A DNA stretch of 14,786 bases from contig JAQBTZ010000007.1 in the NCBI GenBank assembly GCA_027624675.1, positions 1 to 14,786 of the forward strand, read 5' to 3'. Numbering within the stretch: the stretch's first letter is position 1; each line of letters starts with the position of its first letter. This document shows, one piece after another, positions 1-5,790 of the stretch. The notes below the pieces were generated by a model. The model did not search any database and was not told the origin of the DNA. It worked only from the letters and a program-made list of their open reading frames with translations. Source of the DNA: a bacterium. Its GTDB lineage: Bacteria > Patescibacteriota > WWE3 > 2-01-FULL-39-13 > JAQBTZ01. The position numbers and the translations under genes are program-made.

Positions 1-177
1 GCTTTTAAATCCAAAATCTTCTAAATACTTACCTGCTACTTCACCTTTTATAAACTTATAGCTTAAAATATTTTTATTAATTTTTATGTTTTGAGGCAAA
101 TACTTTGTAAGTTTGTCATAGTTTTGTAACAATTTTATAACATTAAACTCTTTTGTAGTTAGGTTAATATGCGACAT
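1..177 (-). CDS. Hypothetical protein, 5' part only (runs off the window)
   Basis: An open frame begins at an ATG read from 177 down to 175 and stays open for 59 codons to the window edge. The visible N-terminus (MSHINLTTKEF...) is rich in Lys, Asn, Leu and Ile and ends GKYLEDFGFKS at the edge. I see no signal peptide, membrane segment or catalytic motif. There is no Shine-Dalgarno sequence before the ATG, as for most genes here. It is on the same strand as the GH57 gene and lies 146 bp downstream of it, beyond a GC-rich repeat, so it is probably a separate unit. I do not recognise the family. The length, strand and lack of stops make it plausible, but the edge prevents a firm call. Confidence 0.5.
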   Translation of the reverse strand, partial: MSHINLTTKEFNVIKLLQNYDKLTKYLPQNIKINKNILSYKFIKGEVAGKYLEDFGFKS

Positions 178-323
178 TTTATATGTTGTTTTTGTCGTAA
201 ATCTTAATTTTGACTTCAAATTTATAATTCCTATTTTAATAACTGTCTATTCGGGACGCCCAAAAGGTCGGTTTTTACATCCGCCTCCGACCAGTTGGCG
301 GATGGCGGACGGCACTGGGACGG
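178..323. repeat. Intergenic GC-rich repeat patch with hairpin
   Basis: The gap between the GH57 gene and the partial gene at the edge is AT-rich at 178-250 and GC-rich at 251-323. The GC-rich part holds a perfect 8-bp stem, CATCCGCC (278-285) with GGCGGATG (297-304), around an 11-nt loop. It also holds the segment CGGCACTGGGACGG (310-323), which recurs at 4611-4624, and GCCGTCCGCCA on the minus strand, which recurs on the plus strand near 4525-4535. The repeat touches the GH57 stop codon (324-326). There is no U-tract after the hairpin on the minus strand, so it is a poor intrinsic terminator. It looks like a dispersed repeat family. Confidence 0.6.
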
Positions 324-1604
324 CTACACCCTCAACTGATCAACTACATGCCAATCATCAAACTGATCAATATTGTTTTCTAACTTGATTACTGCATCTC
401 GCCACCTTATTGCTAATTCGTAGTTTTTATCAAGTAATGCCTGTTTTTCTGCCTTTTTAAATTTTAATACATAGTACTCAAGCTCATCCTGTTTACATCT
501 TTTTGAAAACGGTACCTGTTTAATTAACTGATGTTCAAATTTTTTGTCTATAATACCCTCTCTTTGCCACTTAAACGCCAAAGAAATAATTTCCGTATAT
601 AACTTTAGTGCAACTGATCTTAACTCCTTATTTTGACAAACAGACACGTACATCTGCCAAGCACCACTCTCTATCATCTCGATACTCCACCAAGGGTTGG
701 CACTAGCCCACCAAAAGGTGCAACTAGACAATGATTTAAAATAATTAACCTTGTCTTGCTTGGTTTTTATCGATTTCTGCACTAACCTGCTAAATTTCCA
801 TAATAACTTATGTATCTTGTTTTTTTTGTCTTTCCATAAAATAAAAGGAGGTTGCCCTTGTACACTAGACCACGAACTAGCTACTAAATCAGGAACCTTT
901 ATATAATTATCGGTGGGTACATAACAGGTCTCAACCTCGTTTAATAAGTTATCAAGCACCTCAACATACCCCTTTCTATGATGGCCAAAAGTCTCACCAT
1001 CTACCGCAGTTACTAAATAATCACTATTATTTGCCATTAAATTTAAGTTAATATTTTTAAAACTTTTAACCTGTCCTCCCATTATCATATTACTTAAATC
1101 GTTATGTCTAATAACAAACTTACGTTGTTTATATGTTACAAATGGTGTGTATTTTTGAGATTTTAATGCATTTTGACCTAAAAGAATTGCTAAATCCTTT
1201 ACCAAACCTAGATCATCTGCAGGGTCAAATGCAAGCTCGGGAGGAAAAAACAAATCATAATTTGAGAATTTAAACTGTTTTTTTATGGCTAAATTATTAT
1301 CTGTAACCTGTTGTATTACAACGTGTTTAGGGATCATTGGAATAATTGGATGATAAGACGGTGTTAGAGTTAACCTAAGTCTTTTTTGGCTTAGTAGCTG
1401 TGTAATGTTACTAAGAACCATAGTATTACTCTTTTTTAACTGATCCAAAAGGCTCTGATTTACATTGCAATACACAGAAAAATCAGACTTTCGCTTTAAC
1501 AGCATCTCGGTTAAGGGTAGATAGCACTCATTAACTATCTGATTAAATATTCTGGGTTTTTGAAAGGGAGGCTGATATAGATGCAATACACAAATCCATT
1601 TCAT
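324..1604 (-). CDS. GH57 family glycoside hydrolase (alpha-amylase/glucanotransferase-like) with UVR-like tail
   Basis: This 426-aa protein carries the GH57 motifs in order: HLYQPP at residues 8-13 (motif 1), SYHPIIP at 83-89 (motif 2), FFPPELAF at 119-126, whose Glu123 fits the catalytic nucleophile region, and AVDGETFGHH at 200-209, whose Asp202 fits the acid/base motif. A Trp-rich stretch at 298-306 (FWWASANPWW) follows. GH57 enzymes retain configuration and act on alpha-glucans (amylase, glucanotransferase or branching activity); the exact activity cannot be read here. No signal peptide is seen, so it is probably cytoplasmic. Residues 383-410 (KKAEKQALLDKNYELAIRWR and onward) resemble the UVR helical hairpin, which is unusual for GH57. 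The start has motif 1 eight residues in, as expected. It lies 15 nt downstream of the membrane HTH gene and so is probably in its operon. The TAG stop abuts a dispersed repeat. Confidence 0.85.
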   Translation of the reverse strand: MKWICVLHLYQPPFQKPRIFNQIVNECYLPLTEMLLKRKSDFSVYCNVNQSLLDQLKKSNTMVLSNITQLLSQKRLRLTLTPSYHPIIPMIPKHVVIQQVTDNNLAIKKQFKFSNYDLFFPPELAFDPADDLGLVKDLAILLGQNALKSQKYTPFVTYKQRKFVIRHNDLSNMIMGGQVKSFKNINLNLMANNSDYLVTAVDGETFGHHRKGYVEVLDNLLNEVETCYVPTDNYIKVPDLVASSWSSVQGQPPFILWKDKKNKIHKLLWKFSRLVQKSIKTKQDKVNYFKSLSSCTFWWASANPWWSIEMIESGAWQMYVSVCQNKELRSVALKLYTEIISLAFKWQREGIIDKKFEHQLIKQVPFSKRCKQDELEYYVLKFKKAEKQALLDKNYELAIRWRDAVIKLENNIDQFDDWHVVDQLRV

Positions 1605-1619
1605 ATTTATTAATGTAAT

Positions 1620-2357
1620 TTACTTAAAACACTGCCCCTCAAGAGTTATTAACTTTCCATTACTAATCAAAACGCAATATAGCTTACCTGTTATCGTATC
1701 TCTCATGGTAGATTTATCTACCGTTTTAAATGAATTCTCAACCAAAAACTCCGGCTCTACCATGATATCATTAATGTTTTGTAGATCCCCCTTGTCAATT
1801 CCTATATCTATTAATCTTGTCTCAGACTTTCCTAGGATACTTAACAAAGTATCATCAACATTTAAGATCAACTTACCATAGCTTTTTGGGATATTAGCAT
1901 TATCAAGGTCTAATTGTGTGTTTGCAGGATCATTTAAAATCAAAACGTTATCATTTGATATTAACTTACTACTTATATCCTCAACTACCTTATAATTTTC
2001 TATACTTTTTTCCTTTAAGCTATTAACCTCTTTTTGTAGATCATAAATTGTATAAATACCTAATATGCCAAAAATAGCTAAGATTATAACAAAAGTATAT
2101 CTAAGCAACCTACCCTGAAAACTATTTCCAAATTTATTAAGCTTATCAATTCCAAAACCAATCAGGCTTAGGTCACCTGCCTCATTTTGTAACTTTTTCT
2201 TAAATTCTAATACCTCCTGCCTATTAAACATACGATTACCCGTTTGTTTTTCATATATTGTGGCAAGCTCAGACAAATTTGCCCATTTCCTTACAGAAGA
2301 AGACGAAACACCCAAAAGCTCTGCAGTTTCTTTTACTGAAAGTAAGTTATTATCCAT
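1620..2357 (-). CDS. Membrane-anchored HTH (excisionase/MerR-like) protein, possible one-component sensor
   Basis: This 245-aa protein begins with a MerR/excisionase-type helix-turn-helix at about residues 5-56 (LSVKETAELLGVSSSSVRKW, then NRMFNRQEVLEFKKKL). A single hydrophobic segment at about 86-105 (RYTFVIILAIFGILGIYTIY) follows, with positive residues before it, then a short coiled-coil-like stretch (106-125). About 120 residues that would lie outside the membrane end in two cysteines, C228 and C243, in the pattern YCVLISNGKLITLEGQC. That topology, cytoplasmic DNA-binding head plus external domain, is the layout of ToxR/CadC-type one-component regulators, though the HTH class differs. The GH57 gene follows 15 nt later, so this protein may regulate alpha-glucan use or simply be co-transcribed with it. 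The ligand and target are unknown. A -10 box ends 6 nt before the ATG. Confidence 0.75.
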   Translation of the reverse strand: MDNNLLSVKETAELLGVSSSSVRKWANLSELATIYEKQTGNRMFNRQEVLEFKKKLQNEAGDLSLIGFGIDKLNKFGNSFQGRLLRYTFVIILAIFGILGIYTIYDLQKEVNSLKEKSIENYKVVEDISSKLISNDNVLILNDPANTQLDLDNANIPKSYGKLILNVDDTLLSILGKSETRLIDIGIDKGDLQNINDIMVEPEFLVENSFKTVDKSTMRDTITGKLYCVLISNGKLITLEGQCFK

Positions 2358-2363
2358 ATAGCT

Positions 2364-2393
2364 ATTATTGTTTTTTCATGTATGTATAGTCAA
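2364..2393 (-). promoter_or_regulatory. Promoter of the HTH-TM/GH57 operon, leaderless layout
   Basis: On the minus strand, TTGACT (2388-2393) and AATAAT (2364-2369) are separated by 18 nt. The -10 ends 6 nt before the ATG at 2357, so transcription would begin at or next to the start codon. Confidence 0.6.
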
Positions 2394-2428
2394 GGGGGAT
2401 GATTGAATTTTTAACCACCTCCCCCGTC

Positions 2429-2462
2429 ATACTGAGTCGAACTGAGCTCGACGAAGTATCTA
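2429..2462. repeat. Dispersed palindromic repeat abutting the glgA-like stop codon
   Basis: ATACT (2429-2433) pairs with AGTAT (2455-2459) and GTCGA (2436-2440) with TCGAC (2448-2452), with facing GA/GA dinucleotides between the stems and a 7-nt loop. On the minus strand the element begins with AGATACTTCG, so the TAG stop of the starch synthase gene is formed at its edge. Repeats of this general look (TCGA-rich, ending in an AAGTAT/ATACTT core) are, from memory, common in environmental and CPR genomes. There is no U-tract, so a terminator role is doubtful. Confidence 0.6.
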
Positions 2463-3881
2463 GTGTAAATAATAAATCTTCATATACTCCAAAGCACTTT
2501 TATCCCAACTAAAGTCTTGGCTCATTGCATTAGTAACAATCTTTTGCCATTCTGATTTATTTTGGTATAACTCTAATGCCTGACTTATAATAAAAACAAA
2601 GTTATCTTTGTCATTATTTTTAAACACAAACCCAGTGGCTTTTAACTTATCTAAATTATAATCAATTGTTGTATCTTTAAGCCCCCCTGTACTATGTACA
2701 ATTGGCTCACACCCAAAAATCTGCGCCTCCATTGGAACAATGCCACAAGGCTCGAATATTGATGGGACTAAACACAAATCAGATGATGCAAACACTTGTG
2801 GAGCAATATCAAAGTCACTTTTACCATATATATAAACTCGGCCTTTAAACTCTTTTTCAATTTCCCTTAACCTTGGCAAGTAGTTACTATCCCCCCCACC
2901 TAGCAACACAAACTGGGCATTACTGTTTCGGAGAATAACAGGTAAAATCTCGATTAAAAGTGATATACCTTTCTGCTCAGTTAACCTACCAACAAAACAG
3001 ATTAATGCAACTTGATTTGAAACTATAAGTTTTAACTTTTTCTGTAGAAACTCTTTATTCTGATTTTTTTTGACAAATGTATGTTTGTCATATTTTGAGT
3101 ATATATTACAATCAAGAGGGTTAAATGCTTGATCTACTCCATTAAGTACATAACTTAGGTTTTTTTTCTGTTTTGTCAGTATTGGTAACAATAATTCATC
3201 ATTTATCCCACTTAAGACCTCATCCATATACCCTTTTGACACAAAAACACATCTATCTGCATATTTAATTGCTCTTTTTAAAAAGTTCAATTTCTGCAGT
3301 TGAGTGCTTTTATAATCATAAAGGCCCTGATATTTGTCATAGTTTTGCAAATCAGAACTGCGATGGTCAAACATTGCCTGAAACTTTAAGTTGTGGATAG
3401 TAAATACAATAGAAATGTTTAGATTAGGGAAATATTGATCTTTAAAATTTTGCAAAATACCTGTATGCCAATCATGAGTATGAATAATATCAGTCTCAAT
3501 TATACCTGCCTCAACCAACTTTAAGGCAGAGTATGACAGATACGCCCATCTGTTTGCATCGTCAGTATATCCGTATACGTTTGTCCTGTATTGATAGTAA
3601 TCTTTATTATGTATAAGAAAGATTGTCTTGTTTTTACTTACCTTTAAAATTGCATACTCTATTATCATTATTTCACCATTATCCTTAATTGACACACTTA
3701 CAATATCAGAAATCCGCCTTTTTATAGCGCTAGGTATTGTAGAGTAGTAAGGCGTAATAACATTTACAGTACTTTCTTCTGATTGTTTCTCTGTTAATGC
3801 CTCTACAACCTTTGAGTAACCACCAACTGCCGCTAATGGATATATTTCAGCTACAACGTGTGTAATTTTCATAGGTAACAT
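2460..3881 (-). CDS. glgA: Glycogen/starch synthase-like glycosyltransferase (GT5)
   Basis: This 473-aa protein has the usual GlgA length and motifs: HTHDWHTG (134-141), VFTIHNLKFQ (159-168), the hinge-region YVLNGVD (244-250), FVGRLTEQKG (296-305, with the donor-binding Arg and Lys), PSIFEPCGIVPMEAQIFG (373-390, with the conserved Glu377) and STGGLKD (397-403). The family transfers glucose from ADP- or UDP-glucose to the non-reducing end of alpha-1,4-glucan in the cytoplasm. The N-terminal donor motif KxGGL is altered: the sequence reads PLAAVGGYSKVV, with Ala18 where Lys is expected. The better start is probably Met4 (3872), because the first ATG lies inside a TATAAT box (3880-3885) that would drive a leaderless transcript starting near Met4. 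Together with the neighbouring GH57 gene it suggests storage-glucan synthesis and turnover. Confidence 0.88.
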   Translation of the reverse strand: MLPMKITHVVAEIYPLAAVGGYSKVVEALTEKQSEESTVNVITPYYSTIPSAIKRRISDIVSVSIKDNGEIMIIEYAILKVSKNKTIFLIHNKDYYQYRTNVYGYTDDANRWAYLSYSALKLVEAGIIETDIIHTHDWHTGILQNFKDQYFPNLNISIVFTIHNLKFQAMFDHRSSDLQNYDKYQGLYDYKSTQLQKLNFLKRAIKYADRCVFVSKGYMDEVLSGINDELLLPILTKQKKNLSYVLNGVDQAFNPLDCNIYSKYDKHTFVKKNQNKEFLQKKLKLIVSNQVALICFVGRLTEQKGISLLIEILPVILRNSNAQFVLLGGGDSNYLPRLREIEKEFKGRVYIYGKSDFDIAPQVFASSDLCLVPSIFEPCGIVPMEAQIFGCEPIVHSTGGLKDTTIDYNLDKLKATGFVFKNNDKDNFVFIISQALELYQNKSEWQKIVTNAMSQDFSWDKSALEYMKIYYLH

Positions 3882-3885
3882 TATA
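3880..3885 (-). promoter_or_regulatory. glgA: -10 box (TATAAT) of the starch synthase gene
   Basis: A consensus TATAAT on the minus strand ends 7 nt before the Met4 ATG (3872-3870) and overlaps the upstream Met1 codon. No good -35 was seen. The spacing supports Met4 as the start of a leaderless transcript. Confidence 0.5.
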
Positions 3886-3919
3886 TAACATTCAATAAGG
3901 TACTACGAGCTAGGTACTC

Positions 3920-4079
3920 ACAAATTAGTCCTGTGTATTTTAGAGGCTCTCGGAATAAAACATAAAAGTTGCCTATTAAAGAATAATATAATATTTGTTT
4001 TATGAGAGCGAAGAAGTGTGTGACTTAAATGAATCAAATACACAACTTCTGTACTCAAAAATATATAGGACTAATTTGT
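3920..4079 (+). ncRNA. Candidate structured RNA with a three-way junction
   Basis: Three nested helices can be drawn. P1 pairs 3920-3941 with 4058-4079 over 22 bp, 20 Watson-Crick plus two G-U (3933-4066 and 3935-4064). P2 pairs 3946-3951 with 4004-4009 and 3955-3962 with 3996-4003, with a GGA bulge. P3 pairs 4012-4017 with 4045-4050 and 4018-4021 with 4040-4043, with one bulged A. The junction linkers are 3942-3945, 4010-4011 and 4051-4057. The two wobble pairs become A-C mismatches on the other strand, which favours a plus-strand RNA. A strong terminator follows at 4110-4181. A weak -10-like TATAAC at about 3884 lies upstream, without a clear -35. It matches no RNA family I know (not tmRNA, RNase P, SRP or 6S by motif). 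A palindromic mobile element is the main alternative. Confidence 0.5.
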
Positions 4080-4100
4080 CGTTATTTGTCTTTTTTTTTA

Positions 4101-4181
4101 AATAAAAAACACCCTATCTCTAGGGCTTCCGTATTGCGCATGTCGGAGACCTGTTCCCTAAAAGAGAGGGTGCATTTTTTT
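4101..4181. terminator. Bidirectional intrinsic terminator with long three-tier hairpin
   Basis: CACCCT (4110-4115) pairs with AGGGTG (4167-4172), CTCT (4118-4121) with AGAG (4163-4166), AGGG (4122-4125) with CCCT (4156-4159), and TCCG (4128-4131) with CGGA (4144-4147), with small bulges between. It is followed by seven T on the plus strand (4175-4181) and flanked by six A (4104-4109), which give a U-tract on the minus strand. It would end the candidate RNA upstream and also stop minus-strand read-through toward the starch synthase gene. Confidence 0.75.
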
Positions 4182-4474
4182 CTATTAATTGTCCTTGGCA
4201 GGAATAATAAAGTTGTTTTAACATCGCGACTTGTTAAAACTGTTAATAAACGGATCAGGTTTACTAACTGGTCGACCTTAACTTTTCTTTTATAGACAAT
4301 TATTTTATAACTAATTTTTTTTGAGCTTAGAATCTTATTTATTTAGAACAAGAAACAATGCTTAAGTCTGACAATCCATATTGACTTACCACGCCGAAAC
4401 CTTGGTGTAGGCTGGTGAATTTATATTATTTTAATATGTATCCATTATTGTGCTGTATACAGTTTTAGTCAAGA
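4182..4474. other. Gene-free AT-rich stretch with inverted repeats
   Basis: No convincing protein frame is seen. TAATTGTC (4186-4193) and GACAATTA (4295-4302) enclose a perfect 9-bp stem, GTTTTAACA (4215-4223) with TGTTAAAAC (4232-4240), and a 5-bp stem, TAAAC (4247-4251) with GTTTA (4259-4263), plus the palindrome GGTCGACC (4270-4277). Further on are a bulged hairpin of ACCA and GCC (4388-4395) with GGC and TGGT (4410-4416), and the palindrome CTGTATACAG (4453-4462). Either a second folded RNA or decayed repeat DNA is possible; strand and function are unknown. Confidence 0.3.
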
Positions 4475-4628
4475 AGTCCGTCCCAGTCCCGATATTATCC
4501 GACGTTGAGCCGACCCGCCCCAATGCCGTCCGCCAGCTGGCGGATTGACCTGTCTTTGCTATCGTCCCTAATCCCCCTGTCTCCGCCTTCGGCAACTACT
4601 GTTTCAATCTCGGCACTGGGACGGGACT
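4475..4628. repeat. GC-rich element bounded by inverted repeats
   Basis: AGTCCGTCCCAGTCCCGA (4475-4492) and TCGGCACTGGGACGGGACT (4610-4628) are near-perfect inverted repeats, differing by one base and one inserted C, 154 bp from end to end. Inside is the perfect 16-bp palindrome TCCGCCAGCTGGCGGA (4529-4544). The element is much richer in G and C than its surroundings. Its right end runs into the TAG stop (4627-4629) of the acidic HTH gene. The end motif CGGCACTGGGACGG is repeated after the GH57 gene (310-323). It looks like a small non-coding mobile or dispersed repeat. Confidence 0.6.
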
Positions 4629-5604
4629 ACCCCTCCAAATTCCCAGCAGTAGCACTATCACCTAACTGTATCAAATCTTTTTTAAGAGTAGGCAAATTCA
4701 CAACCTTAAACCCCATCACAATTGTATGTTCTGGCAATTCATCTACAACTTTTAATGCCACGTTAGATTCATCCTGAATTGTTTCTTCTAAATCAAACCG
4801 TTTCTCAAAAAACAGCATATCATTTTTTCTGATGTATAAATGAAGCTGTCCAAAGGGGCTTACCTCACCAAAAAGTGATGCACCAGCCTGACCTGTAAAC
4901 GCATACTGAACGTTGCTGTTTTCAGATGCAACCTTGACTGTCTTAGCAAGTTTCTTTAGATCAGATATTGACGAAGAATAAAAATTAAAACTATCCTTTG
5001 CTGATGATTTTGTAACTGGTGTTGGTTTCACATCATCAGAGTCATCAAACAAGCTACTTAAAGTCTTTTTCAGGTCTTCAACTACCTCATCAACATCGTC
5101 CTCATCATCAATCTGAGCTTGATCCTCTACCACTTCCAATTTCTCTACTTCCTCTTCCTCTTCCTTTTCCTCTTCTTCTACCACTTCCAATTTCTCTTCC
5201 ACAACTACTTCCTCTTCCACAACCGCTTCCTCAACCTCTGCTTTAATCTTTGAAAATATAGATGGACGAATCACCTCTTCATCAAGCTCAGCTCGATCTT
5301 CTATCACTAGTTCAGGTTCTGATTTAATTTCTACTGTTGTTTGTACTTCTGCAACAACAGTTGGTTTTGCAGTTTCAACAATTTTTAAATTATTTGCTCC
5401 ATATGTTTTAACCAAAAAAGCTTCTACCTGGTCTTTTGTAAATCTGTGTCTACCTGACGGTAAATGCATACTACCAAGCGTTCCTGACTCTAAGTATCTA
5501 TAAAGTGTTCGTCTTGACACGCCTAAAATCTTTGCAACCTCAGTTGATGCGTATAATCGGTCTTCTAATTCCATAATGTATGTTTTGCTTACAAGGCTTG
5601 CCAT
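4627..5604 (-). CDS. Excisionase-type HTH protein with long acidic linker and C-terminal domain
   Basis: This 325-aa protein has three parts. Residues 15-65 are an excisionase/MerR-type DNA-binding domain (LYASTEVAKILGVSRRTLYR, then LPSGRHRFTKDQVEAFL). Residues about 121-192 are a Glu/Asp/Val-rich, probably disordered linker with an internal duplication, EKLEVVEE (137-144) and EKLEVVED (154-161). Residues about 205-315 form a folded domain containing QYAFTGQAGASLFGE and SPFGQLHLYI. That segment vaguely recalls the C-terminal region of AbiEi-type regulators, but I am not sure. No membrane segment is seen, so a cytoplasmic regulator is likely. Met11 (MELEDRLY, 5574) is an alternative start, but the -10 box placed 6 nt before the first ATG favours the longer form. 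It stands alone, with its own promoters, and its TAG stop runs into a repeat element. Confidence 0.7.
   Translation of the reverse strand: MASLVSKTYIMELEDRLYASTEVAKILGVSRRTLYRYLESGTLGSMHLPSGRHRFTKDQVEAFLVKTYGANNLKIVETAKPTVVAEVQTTVEIKSEPELVIEDRAELDEEVIRPSIFSKIKAEVEEAVVEEEVVVEEKLEVVEEEEKEEEEEVEKLEVVEDQAQIDDEDDVDEVVEDLKKTLSSLFDDSDDVKPTPVTKSSAKDSFNFYSSSISDLKKLAKTVKVASENSNVQYAFTGQAGASLFGEVSPFGQLHLYIRKNDMLFFEKRFDLEETIQDESNVALKVVDELPEHTIVMGFKVVNLPTLKKDLIQLGDSATAGNLEG
5127..5197 (-). repeat. In-frame 20-bp direct repeat in the acidic linker
   Basis: The plus-strand 20-mer beginning CTACCACTTCC occurs exactly at 5127-5146 and 5178-5197. The offset is 51 bp, or 17 codons, so each copy encodes the same part of the EKLEVVE peptide. 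The region is an almost pure purine tract on the coding strand, a setting prone to slippage. Confidence 0.7.
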
Positions 5605-5610
5605 TTATTG

Positions 5611-5639
5611 ACAATATCTTGTATGTGATTCAGTGTAAA
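5611..5639 (-). promoter_or_regulatory. Proximal promoter of the acidic HTH gene, leaderless layout
   Basis: On the minus strand, TTTACA (5634-5639) and TATTGT (5611-5616) are 17 nt apart. The -10 ends 6 nt before the ATG at 5604, supporting that start. Confidence 0.55.
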
Positions 5640-5668
5640 TTGATACTAAATTGTTAAGGAATTGTCAA
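5640..5668 (-). promoter_or_regulatory. Possible upstream promoter of the acidic HTH gene
   Basis: A perfect TTGACA (5663-5668) is followed after 17 nt by TATCAA (5640-5645) on the minus strand. It lies directly upstream of the proximal promoter and would give a short leader. The rest of the 186-bp gap (5669-5790) shows only AT-rich DNA and an ACTAGTTTTTTTT run on the minus strand without a clear stem. Confidence 0.35.
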
Positions 5669-5790
5669 AATATGCCTTATTAGACTAGAGTACAAAAAGG
5701 TACTTTTTAAGTCAATAGTTTGGTTGGGGAATTTAAAAAAAACTAGTGGGAAAGAAAGAAATATTTTATTTACTTACTCATTGTATTTCA

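Noticed and set aside
4110..4172. The long hairpin as a tRNA, SRP RNA or T-box
   Set aside because: It lacks a T-loop, CCA end, the GGAAG-AGCAG SRP domain and the T-box core; flanking T-tracts on both strands fit a terminator.
4029..4295. An 88-codon plus-strand frame
   Set aside because: It runs through helix P3, the T-tract and the whole terminator hairpin, has no ribosome binding site and no recognisable protein features.
4505..4777. A 90-codon plus-strand frame, Ser/Pro-rich
   Set aside because: It spans the repeat element and the antisense of the acidic HTH gene; its composition is what GC-rich repeat plus antisense DNA would give.
5019..5246. A 75-codon plus-strand frame rich in Leu and Pro
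   Set aside because: It is the antisense shadow of the Glu-rich linker.
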